A stretch of 64,000 bases of DNA from Cytobacillus sp. IB215665 (GCF_033963835.1 NZ_JAXBME010000001.1:310001-374000), one strand, 5' to 3'; counted from the first letter of the stretch, positions 25,542 through 35,540 are shown. Notes: generated by a model from the sequence alone, not told the origin. Program-made: numbers and translations.

Positions 25542-28310
25542 ATGAGGAAAATAGTTACATCGATTACAGTACTAGTATTGATATTGCAAATGTTTAGTTT
25601 TAGCTTAGTTGCTCAAAAAGCAAGTGCTGAAAGCTATTCTCAAAACCTATTAGACCAGTTTCAAGTTTCACCTGGTGTTACATATAAAAATATGAAACTT
25701 CAATCATCATCAACTACACAGGTTGCAAATGTACTAGACATTCAGTTGAGTGACCCATTCACGTCGATTGAAGTAGGAATTCCATCACCTCTAGATAAAT
25801 TAACTACTGTTTCTAGCAGTGCAAAAGCCAACAGTAGTAATGAGCATCAAGTAGTTGGGGCAATTAATGGTTCTTTCTATCATACTAGCAATGGTTTACC
25901 AGCTTACTTAATTGCTAAGGATAATCAAATTTACAACGGAGGCACGATTGCATCAGGACGTGAGAATTATGTCAATGAAGCAATTGCTTTTGGTATTTTA
26001 AGTAATGGACAAGCTTCAATAGATCATTACGAAGTTAACATATCTCTTGCACACAACGGATCCACATATCAACTAAATGGGATTAACCGCGGTCGTGACT
26101 ATGAAGAACTGATCGTATATACACCTAGTCATTCAAATGGATACACGAATACGAATGAGTATGGAACTGAATTTGTTGTGACGACAGATCAACCGTTAGA
26201 AGGCTTACCGAGTTTTGGTGATGTCTACAATGGTACAGTTCAATCCATTCGTCAATATGGGGATAAAACCAATACTGCTATCCCAAAAAATGGCTTTGTT
26301 CTTTCTATGACAGGGAAGTGGAATGAACGACTTCAACATGTAAAAGTAGGGGACCAGCTTCAAGTATCATTAGGCATTGATTCTCAATGGCAGAACGCTA
26401 AGTATATGTTAACGTCTGGACCTATGCTAGTGAAGGACGGCAAACCGTACTTAACAATTGATGAAAACAGCTCTCGTGCAAAAGAAAAGGCACCTCGTTC
26501 AGCTGTTGCCATTGACAGTAGTAAAAATCGAGTGTTTTTTGTGACTGTTGATGGTAGACAATCTGGCTATAGTACAGGAATGAACCTTAAAGAATTCGCA
26601 GAGTATGTTGCGAGTCTAGGTGCAGATCGTGCCATCAACCTTGATGGCGGTGGATCAACGACGATGGTCGCTCGTGAGCATGGTGATCAATATGCATCAG
26701 TAGCAAATAAGCCATCAGATGGCAGAGAACGCGCAGTATCGACGTCACTTCATGTCGTAAGCTCAGCGCCAAATGATGTTCCTGCAACGATCGAACTTCA
26801 TATGAAGGAGCAAGGAAAAGTTGTAGAAGGTGCTTCGGTGGAAGTTGTCTTTGATTATGTAATTGACAAATATTATAATCCATTATCCTACGATTCTACT
26901 AAACTTTCATTACAAGTAACAAATAACCTTGGTAGGTTTGAAGGAATGAAGTTTATAGCAGAAAAAAGTGGTACTGGAAAAATTATTGCAACATATGAAG
27001 GCGCTGTGAAAGAACTACCAATCACTGTCGTTGATACGATTGACAAATTAACGATTTCTCCTGATTCATTAGTCGTCGCTTCAGGACAGACTCAGCAAAT
27101 GAATTTACAAGCTTCAGATTCAAATGGTGACAAGCTCATCTATAATAGTAGCTTAGTTTCTTGGTCTGTAACGGAAGGGATAGGTACAATTTCAAACAGT
27201 GGATTATTTACTGCAGCAGACGCTGAAGGGTCTGGAAAGATTACTGCAACGTTAGGAAAAACGTCAGTATCCGTACCAGTAACTGTGAACAATAAGCCGT
27301 TAAGCCTTGATAGTTTTGACGATGTATCAAAATGGGTTGCTGAAAGTGCTCGTGCCTCAGCATCTATTGCTAAGAGCAGTGAATCAGAACCGCGTCATGA
27401 AGGTTCTGCATCTCTAAAGCTCACCTATGATTTTTCAGTTGGTGAGGAAGGAGTAGCAGCTGCATATGTAACTGCCAAGCAACCGATCAAAGTATCTAGT
27501 AAACCATTAAAGCTAGGCCTTTGGGTTTACGGTGATGGAAATAACCACTGGTTACGCGGAAAAATCAATGATAGCACGGGTAAGACCCATACGATTGATT
27601 TCACTTCTGAAGGTGGTTTAACTTGGACAGGCTGGAAATACGTTGAAGCTGACATTCCACAAGATATTACAGCACCAATTGAGGTTAGTAAGGTATATGT
27701 AGCTGAAGGTGTAAAAGAGAAGCAAGGCACTGGTGAAATTTATTTTGACAAGCTTCAAGCTGTTTTCAGTGAATCGTATAACGAGCAATTATTTTCAGAT
27801 GTTCCAGAAGATAGTTGGGCAGTAACAGAGATTGAATATTTAGCGAGTAAAAAGGTTATTAACGGTTATCCAGATGGTAGCTTCTTACCATATAGTAACC
27901 TAACCCGAGCTCATGCTGCAGTGCTGCTAGATAGAGCACTGAACCTTGACACAAGTAATATTACTAATCCGAACTTTAAGGATGTACCAACAGATCATCA
28001 ATATTATAAAACGATTGCAGCTGTAGCAAATGCAGGAATTGTCAAAGGGAAAGAAGATGGCTCATTTGATCCAGAAGGGACTTTGACTCGTGCCCAAATG
28101 GCAGCCATATTACAGCGCGCTTATGATTTAGTTGGACAAGCAGGAACAGACTTTAAGGATGTCCCTGTAAATCATTGGGCTTATAAAGAAATTTCTGCAT
28201 TAGCAGCAAATGGTGTGACGACTGGATATGAAGATCAAACTTTTAAGCCAAATAATTACGTCAATCGAGCACAATTTAGTGCATTTTTATACCGCATTTT
28301 TACAAAGTAA
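25542..28310 (+). CDS. SLH-anchored phosphodiester glycosidase (NAGPA-domain) protein
   Basis: 922 aa. Signal peptide about 1-29 (ends ASA). The NAGPA domain (about 95-405) shows AINGSFYHTSNGLPAYLI, RSAVAIDSS and the hallmark AINLDGGGSTTMV. Then come Ig-like repeats (about 410-585, with VASGQTQQM and LFTAADAEGSG), a carbohydrate-binding-like beta domain (about 590-745) and three SLH domains starting near 751, 812 and 871. NAGPA-family enzymes cleave sugar-phosphodiester links, so a wall or capsular polymer with such links is a plausible substrate; this is inference. Strong ribosome site (GTAGGAGGAGACAGC). It looks monocistronic, like the other SLH genes here. Confidence 0.88.
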   Translation: MRKIVTSITVLVLILQMFSFSLVAQKASAESYSQNLLDQFQVSPGVTYKNMKLQSSSTTQVANVLDIQLSDPFTSIEVGIPSPLDKLTTVSSSAKANSSNEHQVVGAINGSFYHTSNGLPAYLIAKDNQIYNGGTIASGRENYVNEAIAFGILSNGQASIDHYEVNISLAHNGSTYQLNGINRGRDYEELIVYTPSHSNGYTNTNEYGTEFVVTTDQPLEGLPSFGDVYNGTVQSIRQYGDKTNTAIPKNGFVLSMTGKWNERLQHVKVGDQLQVSLGIDSQWQNAKYMLTSGPMLVKDGKPYLTIDENSSRAKEKAPRSAVAIDSSKNRVFFVTVDGRQSGYSTGMNLKEFAEYVASLGADRAINLDGGGSTTMVAREHGDQYASVANKPSDGRERAVSTSLHVVSSAPNDVPATIELHMKEQGKVVEGASVEVVFDYVIDKYYNPLSYDSTKLSLQVTNNLGRFEGMKFIAEKSGTGKIIATYEGAVKELPITVVDTIDKLTISPDSLVVASGQTQQMNLQASDSNGDKLIYNSSLVSWSVTEGIGTISNSGLFTAADAEGSGKITATLGKTSVSVPVTVNNKPLSLDSFDDVSKWVAESARASASIAKSSESEPRHEGSASLKLTYDFSVGEEGVAAAYVTAKQPIKVSSKPLKLGLWVYGDGNNHWLRGKINDSTGKTHTIDFTSEGGLTWTGWKYVEADIPQDITAPIEVSKVYVAEGVKEKQGTGEIYFDKLQAVFSESYNEQLFSDVPEDSWAVTEIEYLASKKVINGYPDGSFLPYSNLTRAHAAVLLDRALNLDTSNITNPNFKDVPTDHQYYKTIAAVANAGIVKGKEDGSFDPEGTLTRAQMAAILQRAYDLVGQAGTDFKDVPVNHWAYKEISALAANGVTTGYEDQTFKPNNYVNRAQFSAFLYRIFTK

Positions 28311-28352
28311 AGTTACTTCAAACGGGAGTTAGCTCTCGTAAAGGATTTTTCA

Positions 28353-28418
28353 AAGAGGGTTCTTTTTAGCAACGCGTGAACATTGATGTTTTCGATAGAG
28401 CGTAAGAGGAACCCTCTT
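28353..28418. other. Long-loop inverted repeat between two SLH genes
   Basis: AAGAGGGTTC (28353-28362) is exactly complementary to GAACCCTCTT (28409-28418), spaced by 46 nt. No following U-run, so it is not a standard terminator; it could close a structured RNA element upstream of the amidase gene. Confidence 0.35.
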
Positions 28419-28571
28419 AAACTATTTAACAAGGCGTGGAACAACGATTGAGGACAGTGATTACCTTTCGTCTCCGTCTTTTTTACATACTCAATATGAC
28501 CAAGTATAAAAAGTTTATAGCCGACGCTAACTTTATTCGTTAAGCTGTCTGCTATAGAAAGGGTGTAATTC

Positions 28572-30422
28572 GTGGGGAAAAAACTATCTTTATGGATATT
28601 GATGCTTTGCTTCTCTACATTTTTCCTAGGTGCGCAAGTTAGTGCAGAGTCTGATCTTATTGCGACAAATAACTCAGAGCCTTTGACACAGGTTGATCCT
28701 GAAGATCCACCTGAGGACGAGGGAGAAGAACCATCGGACGAGGATACAGATGATTCGGTTGATGAGGAAGAGGAAGAAAGTAATGAAGAATCTGATGAGG
28801 AAAACGAAGAAGGTTCCGATGAAGAAACAGCAGAAAATGAAGAAGAAAATGTAGAAGGTTCTGATGAGGAAGAGCCAAGTAATGATGAAGAATCGGAAGA
28901 AAATAGTGATGATGAGAATGCAGATGAAGAAGAAACTGAAGAGGATCAAACGGATGTAAATGAAGATCCAGAAAATGAAGAGGAACCTTCTGATCAGGAA
29001 AACAATGAACAGTCCGATGATTTTGATCAGCCAACACTTGAAGATTTTGTTGGTCAAGAGCAAGTGTTTATCGATATTAATAATGAACATTGGGCTATGC
29101 CAAACATTCATTACTTAGTATCACTAGGAATAATATCAGGCTATACTTTAGAAAATGACGATAAGCAATTTTTGCCGGAAAACAACGTAACCCGAGCGCA
29201 GGCAGCGAAAATGATTATTGAAGCGTTAGGGGAAAGTCAACTTGAGGTAGCAGAGGCAACTTTTACTGATGTACCAACGAATCACTGGGCATCAGGCTAT
29301 ATCGAAAAGGCTGTGCAGTTAGGTGTCATTTCAGGATACGGTGATAAATATCAACCGAATGACACGTTGAAAAGATCACAGATGAGTAAGATTATTACAG
29401 AGGCTTTTTCTCTACAGCAAACACAAGCAGCGCAACAAATCGATGCAGTATTTACAGACGTAGACGCTAATTATTGGGCATCTGGTTACATATCTGCATT
29501 GTATTATCAAGGAATTTCAAACGGAAGTAATAATCAATTTAAACCAGAAAAAGCTGTATCAAGAGCTGAGTTTTCAGTGTTCTTATCGAGAACATTAAAT
29601 GATAACTTTCGAATGAATGTACCGAAGCCAGCTTCAGAGCCTGAAAGTGAAACTGGAGAGCTAAAGGGAGTCGTTACTGTTGACACGACGTTAAATGTTC
29701 GACAGTCGCCGTCAACAGAAAGTGAAGTGGTTGGCAAGCTGTTGAATGGAGACATTGTTGATGTAATGGACTTAAACGGTAACTGGGCACATATTCAATT
29801 TAACAATGAAAATGGATATGTACACAAAACATATTTGAAGCTTCTATCAACAGATAAAAATAATATGATTGAAGGTCGCATTATCGTCATTGATGCTGGA
29901 CACGGTGGAGAGGATCCAGGGACGTCTGGCCATAATGAACAAGAAAAGAATATAAATCTTAAAGTTGCTAAATTAGTTGAGCAAAGACTTGACGAATTGG
30001 GAGCTCATGTCGTTATGACGAGAGATGGTGATACGAAGCTAGAGCTTCAGGATCGTGTTGATATAGCGAAAGAAAATTATGCAGATATATTTGTTAGTAT
30101 TCACTCGAATTCGGCGTCCAATGAAGATGCAAATGGTACTGAAACTTACTATGATACTTCTACGAATGAAAATGGAGCGGAAAGTAAATTATTAGCTAGT
30201 GCTATACAATCTGAAATTGTGAAAATTGTTGGGTCGGCTGATCGTGGTATTAAGGATAATGAATTATATGTAATTAAGCATAATGATATCCCGAGTGTTC
30301 TCGTTGAGCTAGGTTTTCTCTCTAACGAAATCGATGCTGCATTACTGCTAGATGATAATGTTTTAGTGAAGTATGCAGACGGAATTGTTTCAGGAATTCA
30401 GTTATATTATCAACTATTTTAA
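28572..30422 (+). CDS. SLH-anchored N-acetylmuramoyl-L-alanine amidase with acidic spacer
   Basis: 616 aa. Signal peptide about 1-25. Residues ~42-155 are an extreme Asp/Glu-rich spacer with Asn/Ser. Three SLH domains (about 166-345), a bacterial SH3 domain (about 362-425; TLNVRQSPSTESEVVGKL) and an Amidase_3 domain (about 432-615) follow. Zinc ligands H444 (DAGHGGEDPG), E458 (EKNINL) and H511 (SIHSN) and catalytic E579 (VELGF) are present, so it should cleave the amide between MurNAc and the stem peptide. Start GTG 28572 with AGAAAGGGTG upstream. The spacer's skewed codons make long open frames on the other strand, which I do not call genes. Terminator at 30434. Confidence 0.92.
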   Translation: MGKKLSLWILMLCFSTFFLGAQVSAESDLIATNNSEPLTQVDPEDPPEDEGEEPSDEDTDDSVDEEEEESNEESDEENEEGSDEETAENEEENVEGSDEEEPSNDEESEENSDDENADEEETEEDQTDVNEDPENEEEPSDQENNEQSDDFDQPTLEDFVGQEQVFIDINNEHWAMPNIHYLVSLGIISGYTLENDDKQFLPENNVTRAQAAKMIIEALGESQLEVAEATFTDVPTNHWASGYIEKAVQLGVISGYGDKYQPNDTLKRSQMSKIITEAFSLQQTQAAQQIDAVFTDVDANYWASGYISALYYQGISNGSNNQFKPEKAVSRAEFSVFLSRTLNDNFRMNVPKPASEPESETGELKGVVTVDTTLNVRQSPSTESEVVGKLLNGDIVDVMDLNGNWAHIQFNNENGYVHKTYLKLLSTDKNNMIEGRIIVIDAGHGGEDPGTSGHNEQEKNINLKVAKLVEQRLDELGAHVVMTRDGDTKLELQDRVDIAKENYADIFVSIHSNSASNEDANGTETYYDTSTNENGAESKLLASAIQSEIVKIVGSADRGIKDNELYVIKHNDIPSVLVELGFLSNEIDAALLLDDNVLVKYADGIVSGIQLYYQLF

Positions 30423-30433
30423 TATCAACATAG

Positions 30434-30459
30434 CAACGAGCTGTTTAGCTCGTTGTTTT
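30434..30459 (+). terminator. Rho-independent terminator of the SLH amidase
   Basis: CAACGAGCT/AGCTCGTTG stem with GTTT loop, followed by TTTT. Confidence 0.85.
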
Positions 30460-30885
30460 CTTTAGGCTCTTTTCTTTAGGGTAGCAAAATGAGGGTAGCT
30501 TGTGATATACGAACGTATTATAAGGCTGTATACAGACTGTTATTAATATAGTATCAAGCTACATACGACCTAAAAATATTAAGTAGAACGAGATTTAATT
30601 ATATACGTGACGATATTATTGGAAGACATAGCATTAATTCGAAAACAGCCGACAAGGTGAACGGGTATTTATAGTGTTTATATTACGAAAAATAACAATT
30701 AATGCATATATTCGACAATCAATGTGTTAGTTTAAAAAAAATCCCTATGCACCTAGGTTTGGACATATCTATTCTTGTACGCAGAACTAGTAGATATAAC
30801 CTTATTCAGTAGACCAACAGTTTTATTATGACATATGTATGGTATAATATTCGTGGTATTTTTAATAAGAAAAGGACGAATAGAC
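30460..30885. other. Gene-free region ahead of the polymer operon
   Basis: Carries a diverged MITE-like segment (30465-30650) and a further fragment (TTACGAAAAATAACAATTAA at about 30683). A TATAAT at 30842-30847 is a candidate -10 for the polymer operon but its -35 is poor. Confidence 0.4.
30465..30650 (+). repeat. Diverged MITE-like repeat, copy 8
   Basis: Starts GGCTCTTTTCTTTAGG, ends AATTCGAAAACAGCC. The ends match the family but the middle is hardly recognisable, so the call rests on the terminal motifs and length (186 bp). Confidence 0.4.
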
Positions 30886-32040
30886 ATGAAAATTGGGATT
30901 GTGGGTAATTATGGGAATAATAATAACGGGGATGAAGCGATCCTGTTAGGAATTATTCAACAATTAACGACACATTTTGATGTAAATAGACAAGATATTA
31001 CGGTCTTTAGTGATAACCCGGATTTTACAAAGCAAAAATATGGGACGCAAGCAGCCTCTCTTTATTATAAAAAAGGGTCTGCTGTTAAAACGTTATTACA
31101 TACCGTGAAACATAATCGGAAAGTAATGAAAGGGTTAGATGTTGTCATTATTGGTGGTGGCGGCATTTTGATGGACTTATACAAGCGTGAAGCACCGTTG
31201 TTTGGAACGTACGGCTTGTTAGGGCGGTTTTATGGGGCTAAAGTGATTGTGTACGGCTGTGGAGTAGGCCCGTTGAATACGTCGATTGGTAGATTATTTA
31301 TTAGACTACTTACGAGAGCTGCTGATAGTGTATCGGTGCGTGATCCTCAGTCAAAGGAGTTACTAAGGAAAATTGGTGTTAAAAAGGACATCGATGTCAT
31401 AGGTGACCCTGCATTTTCAATCACTCCTGAAAAAACACACAAAAGTAGTGAGAAGGTAAAAAAAATTGGTGTAACGAGCTTGCCATATTATAACTTGAAA
31501 TATTGGCCAGAAGCTAATGATGAAAAATATGAAATGTATGTAAATGGGATGGCTCAAAATTTAGATGCGCTTATTGAAGAAAAAGGAGTAGATATTACTT
31601 TCTTTTCTACAAAATTTCCACAAGATGTATGGATGACGCAGGAAATTTATAATCGGATGAAATATAAAGATCATGCTACTGTCATTGATGAGCATTTGCA
31701 ACCACATCAACTGATTAATATATGTGCAGAGCAGGATGTTGTTATTGGAACGAGACTTCATTCAATTATCTTTTCATATCTTGTAGAAACACCTTCCATA
31801 GGCGTTGCGTATCATCATAAGGTTGAGCATTTTATGAAGATGATTGACCAAGAAAATGCTTGTATTCCAATAGATAATTTATCATCGAAGGATACGATAT
31901 TTTTGTCATCGGTTAATGAAATGGAACAGAACTGGAAACAAACAGAATCAGTTGTTAAGAAAATATCCGTTCAATTAAAGGAGAAAGCAGCACAAGGGTT
32001 AAAGCAATTTCATATGTTGCCGAGAAAAGAGGGTAAATAG
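30886..32040 (+). CDS. Polysaccharide pyruvyl transferase family protein (CsaB-like)
   Basis: 384 aa, PS_pyruv_trans family. Visible motifs: N-terminal GIVGNYGNNNNGDEAI, VIIGGGGILMD, VYGCGVGPL, RDPQSKELL and, near the C-terminus, GTRLHSIIFSYL and VAYHHKVEHFM, all typical of ketal-pyruvyl transferases using phosphoenolpyruvate. CsaB of this family pyruvylates the secondary wall polymer that SLH domains bind; at least five SLH proteins are encoded in this window, so that role is attractive but inferred. Start chosen at ATG 30886 (AAAAGGA upstream); the ATG at 30835 would add residues unlike the family. First gene of a tight run 30886-35468. Confidence 0.87.
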   Translation: MKIGIVGNYGNNNNGDEAILLGIIQQLTTHFDVNRQDITVFSDNPDFTKQKYGTQAASLYYKKGSAVKTLLHTVKHNRKVMKGLDVVIIGGGGILMDLYKREAPLFGTYGLLGRFYGAKVIVYGCGVGPLNTSIGRLFIRLLTRAADSVSVRDPQSKELLRKIGVKKDIDVIGDPAFSITPEKTHKSSEKVKKIGVTSLPYYNLKYWPEANDEKYEMYVNGMAQNLDALIEEKGVDITFFSTKFPQDVWMTQEIYNRMKYKDHATVIDEHLQPHQLINICAEQDVVIGTRLHSIIFSYLVETPSIGVAYHHKVEHFMKMIDQENACIPIDNLSSKDTIFLSSVNEMEQNWKQTESVVKKISVQLKEKAAQGLKQFHMLPRKEGK

Positions 32041-32041
32041 C

Positions 32042-33133
32042 ATGAAGAAAAAAGTACTTGTACTAAGTAATATGTACCCTAATGATGACGGCATAACTTT
32101 CGGTATCTTTGTGAAGAATCAGGTGGAAGCACTGAGGAAGCAAGGATTAAACGTAGATGTCATTGCGATTAATGACCCAAGTAATCACAAAGTGAACGTC
32201 ATAACAAAATATTGTAAGTGGTTGTTGCAAGCGTTGTGGACTTTACTGACAAAAGGAAGATCATATGATGTGGTCCATGCACATTATGTTTTTCCAACAG
32301 GGCTTATAGGTCTGTTATTTCAAAAAATTCACCGTACGCCATTAATTGTTACTGCACATGGCGGTGATATAGATCGCATGGCTAAGAAGAATCCACGCAT
32401 TCGAAGGTGGACTCAAAAAATATTACAACGTGCTAATCATGTAATTGCTGTTGGACAAGGACTATATGATGAGATACACGAGCAATATGGAATTGAGAAG
32501 GACAAACTGTCGATCGTTAACATGGGCGTCAACAGGAAAGTCTTTGTCCCATACGAGAAACAAGCTATCCGACAACAACTTGGTTTGAAAGAACATGAAC
32601 GCCCACTTATATTTGTCGGCAATATCATTCGTGAAAAAGGGCTTATCGAACTGATTGAAGCATTTGCTTTATTAAAAAAAGAACATAAGGATGCAGTTTT
32701 GTATGTAATTGGTCCAAGTCGGAACGAAAACTTTATGAATGAGTTACAACAGAAGGCTAATGAACTACAGGCAGCTGATATAAAATTTCTTGGTGCATTG
32801 ACACAGCAGGAACTTGCTAAGTGGATGTCAGCTGGAGAGGTTTTTGTCTTACCATCTCATATGGAAGGGTTCGGTCTTGTAGCAGTTGAAGCGATGTCTT
32901 GTCACACTCCTGTAGTAGGTAGTGATGTTGGAGGTTTATCGTATTTGCTAGCAAATCAACATGGGATATTAGTGCAGCCACAAAATGCAGATGCGCTTTA
33001 TGAAGGAATTAATGCAGTTATAAGTGATGAACAACTTAAACAGCAATTAATTAGCAATGGTGAGAAACGTGCAGAAGAAAATGACGAAGATACTCTTATC
33101 GATAAGCTAATAAGCATTTATCATAAAGGATGA
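32042..33133 (+). CDS. GT4-family glycosyltransferase
   Basis: 363 aa, GT-B fold. The N-terminal acceptor domain begins VLVLSNMYPNDDG and includes HAHYVFPTGLIG and VTAHGGDID. The C-terminal donor domain has FVGNIIREKGLIELI and the nucleotide-sugar motif PSHMEGFGLVAVEAM (E-x7-E). It transfers a sugar from a nucleotide sugar to a lipid-linked acceptor on the cytoplasmic face; the specific sugar is unknown. The ATG follows the pyruvyl transferase stop by one base, and its 3' end overlaps the flippase gene by 4 bases, so the genes form an operon. Confidence 0.88.
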   Translation: MKKKVLVLSNMYPNDDGITFGIFVKNQVEALRKQGLNVDVIAINDPSNHKVNVITKYCKWLLQALWTLLTKGRSYDVVHAHYVFPTGLIGLLFQKIHRTPLIVTAHGGDIDRMAKKNPRIRRWTQKILQRANHVIAVGQGLYDEIHEQYGIEKDKLSIVNMGVNRKVFVPYEKQAIRQQLGLKEHERPLIFVGNIIREKGLIELIEAFALLKKEHKDAVLYVIGPSRNENFMNELQQKANELQAADIKFLGALTQQELAKWMSAGEVFVLPSHMEGFGLVAVEAMSCHTPVVGSDVGGLSYLLANQHGILVQPQNADALYEGINAVISDEQLKQQLISNGEKRAEENDEDTLIDKLISIYHKG

Positions 33134-34671
33134 AAGACATGAAGAATCAACTTTTTAAAGCGATTGGAATCGTTACGATTATTAATATTGTTGCTAGGCT
33201 TATTGGTTTTGCTAAAGACGCGGTAGTAGGTATGTTATTTAGCAAAACAGAAGCAGATGCTATATTTTTTGCCTATACGATTCCAAACCTCATTTACCTA
33301 GTTGTTGGTGGTGCAATAACAACAGCGTTTATTTCAATTTATAGCAAATTACCGACGAAAGAAGAAAAAACGAAATTTCTAAATATCGTATTTTCTTATA
33401 TGACGGTTATTTTTATTGCTTTAACTATATTGTTAATGATATTTGTCGATCCAATCCTTAAATTATCCTTTAGGCAGCTTTCTAGTGAAAGCTTTGAAAT
33501 AACAAAAAATCTTTATTTATGGATGACTCCATCTACCGTTTTATTAGTACTATCAATATGGCTAAGTGGAGTATTAAATGTTCATAATCGATTTAGTTTA
33601 TCGACATTTTCAACGTTACTATATAATTTAGTATTTTTAATATTTGGAGTGGCACTTGTTCCGATACTCAGCTTTTATTCATATGGGTTTGGTGCGTTAC
33701 TCGGTGCAGTTTTTATGATTTTAGTGCTTATATACGGAATAAAAAAAGAAAAGATCCAATTTCGTTTTCAATTTGCATATACAAATGAAATGAAACGATT
33801 AGTCAATATGACAGTTCCACTTATTCTAGGAGGGGCAGCACTACAATTTTACATTTTCATTCAACGTATTTATGCTGCACGGTTCCCTGAATTTGATGGG
33901 TTAACGACACTGTTGAATAATGCTTCCAAGCTTACACAGTTCCCTCAAGCTGTATTAATGACAGCTGTTACGACAGTTATTTATCCGTTGCTGTCTAAAA
34001 AGGTAGCAGCGAATGAGATGGATCAAATAGAAAGCTTATATCAAAGGGGCTTACGAGTCCTTAGGTTGATGTTATTACCGATCACAGTGTTTGTCTATTT
34101 TTACGCACAAGATATTGTAACGATCGTTTTTGAATATGGAAAATTAACAGCAGATGACACAATATTGACGGCTCCACTCGTGCAAATATTAGCTATTTCT
34201 ATGTATGCTCTCGCATCAAGCGCATACGTAACGAGATTTTTCTATGCGATGGAAAATACATTTTTACCCGTTTTAATTAACGTTATTTCCGTATTTGGTG
34301 TAACAGTTCTCGCAACAAATATTCTTATCGACTATGAAGGCACCAATGCTATCGCCTGGGGAACGACAATAAGTGCTATCTCTAACTACATTTTACTTGT
34401 AATGTTTGGACGCTTTATCCTACGCTTAAAAGTATATGAAAAAGATATGAAACAATTAGGGAAGACGTGGCTTTTCATTTTAGTCTTAGGTACAGTTACA
34501 TACGTATCTTCTTTATTGCTCTCATTTGCTTCTTCTTTCTTCAATGTAGCAATGGGATTAGTGATATTTGTAATCGTAGGTGCACTTCTTATGAAGTTAT
34601 TGAAATTTCCTGAGCTTGAAATATTTACGCGTTACTTAAGAAGTAAGAGAAATAAGCAAGTTGCTGAATAA
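33130..34671 (+). CDS. MurJ/MviN-type lipid-linked glycan flippase
   Basis: 513 aa polytopic membrane protein of the MOP superfamily with about fourteen predicted helices. It starts with ARLIGFAKDAVVGMLF and PNLIYLVVGGAITTAF, characteristic of MurJ proteins, and keeps the extended loop region NASKLTQFPQAVLMTA. MurJ flips lipid II; paralogues in glycan clusters flip other undecaprenyl-linked oligosaccharides. Position inside a pyruvyl transferase/glycosyltransferase operon favours a wall-polymer or exopolysaccharide precursor (inference). ATGA overlap with the upstream gene indicates translational coupling. Confidence 0.85.
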   Translation: MKDMKNQLFKAIGIVTIINIVARLIGFAKDAVVGMLFSKTEADAIFFAYTIPNLIYLVVGGAITTAFISIYSKLPTKEEKTKFLNIVFSYMTVIFIALTILLMIFVDPILKLSFRQLSSESFEITKNLYLWMTPSTVLLVLSIWLSGVLNVHNRFSLSTFSTLLYNLVFLIFGVALVPILSFYSYGFGALLGAVFMILVLIYGIKKEKIQFRFQFAYTNEMKRLVNMTVPLILGGAALQFYIFIQRIYAARFPEFDGLTTLLNNASKLTQFPQAVLMTAVTTVIYPLLSKKVAANEMDQIESLYQRGLRVLRLMLLPITVFVYFYAQDIVTIVFEYGKLTADDTILTAPLVQILAISMYALASSAYVTRFFYAMENTFLPVLINVISVFGVTVLATNILIDYEGTNAIAWGTTISAISNYILLVMFGRFILRLKVYEKDMKQLGKTWLFILVLGTVTYVSSLLLSFASSFFNVAMGLVIFVIVGALLMKLLKFPELEIFTRYLRSKRNKQVAE

Positions 34672-34694
34672 TTGTGACGGGGGAGGGTAGCAGG

Positions 34695-35468
34695 ATGCTT
34701 CATAAAAAAGGATTTTTATTATGTACCATTACCGGCTTATTAATCACGTCTGCTTGTTCACAGGAGCAAAAAACATATGCAGGTAAAAATAACGAAGTAG
34801 CAACAGCAGAGTGGACTGATCAAGAGCTAGGTGAAGTGACTGCAACTACACAAAGTGTAGAAGATAAAGTTACTATACTTGAGCAAGAAGTAGCAGACCT
34901 TTTAAATAGTTCAGAACAACCAATTGAACAGCCGGTTTTCAATGATGTGCAAACCGATTATTGGGCTTTTGGAGAAATTATGAAATTGTATAATGAAGGA
35001 ATTATTTCAGGCTATCCAGATGAACAACTCTTTAAACCGGAAAATACAATTACTAGGGCACAAGCAGCAAAGATGATCGTCATAGCACTTGACCTCCCAC
35101 TATCTGAAACACCGTCTATTTTCCATGATGTAGAGTCCGGTAATTGGGCAGAACAGTTAATTATGACTGCTTATGAACATGGGCTGATTGACGGTAACAA
35201 CGGTTCATTTATGCCAAATGAACCAATGCAAAGAAAGCATATGGCTGTTGCATTACAAAAAGGTTTTTCTTTACAGCCACTAGATGTTGGTTTTACAGAA
35301 TATGTGGATGTAAAGAATGATAACAGTGATAGTGACATATATGAAGCAGTAAAGATTGTTACCCAGCACGGCATAGCAACAGGAAGCGCTGGTTATTTTA
35401 AGCCAGATGAGCCAACGAAACGCTCTCAGTTTTCTGCTTTTCTTGTACGAGCATTGGAAAAGAATTAA
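34695..35468 (+). CDS. SLH-domain lipoprotein
   Basis: 257 aa. Type-II signal peptide with lipobox ITSAC (C21), so the mature protein is lipid-anchored to the outer face of the membrane. A short coiled-coil stretch (about 50-80; SVEDKVTILEQEVADLL) leads into three SLH domains (about 85-255; TITRAQAAKMI, PMQRKHMAVAL, PTKRSQFSAFL). It is the last gene of the polymer run, starting 23 bp after the flippase stop. Start chosen at ATG 34695, preceded by GGGGGAGGG; an in-frame GTG at 34674 is upstream of that site. An SLH lipoprotein would bridge membrane and wall polymer; see findings. Convergent terminator at 35541. Confidence 0.87.
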   Translation: MLHKKGFLLCTITGLLITSACSQEQKTYAGKNNEVATAEWTDQELGEVTATTQSVEDKVTILEQEVADLLNSSEQPIEQPVFNDVQTDYWAFGEIMKLYNEGIISGYPDEQLFKPENTITRAQAAKMIVIALDLPLSETPSIFHDVESGNWAEQLIMTAYEHGLIDGNNGSFMPNEPMQRKHMAVALQKGFSLQPLDVGFTEYVDVKNDNSDSDIYEAVKIVTQHGIATGSAGYFKPDEPTKRSQFSAFLVRALEKN

Positions 35469-35540
35469 ACAATTTGTGGTTTTCATAAATAGTAGTAAAT
35501 ACACAACAGGTGAAAATTTGAAACAATATAGGGAAACATA

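Noticed and set aside
28657-29111. Antisense ORFs of 126 and 145 codons opposite the amidase
   Set aside because: They mirror GAA/GAT-rich acidic codons as Phe/Leu/Ile/His-rich text; no ribosome site; pure composition shadow.
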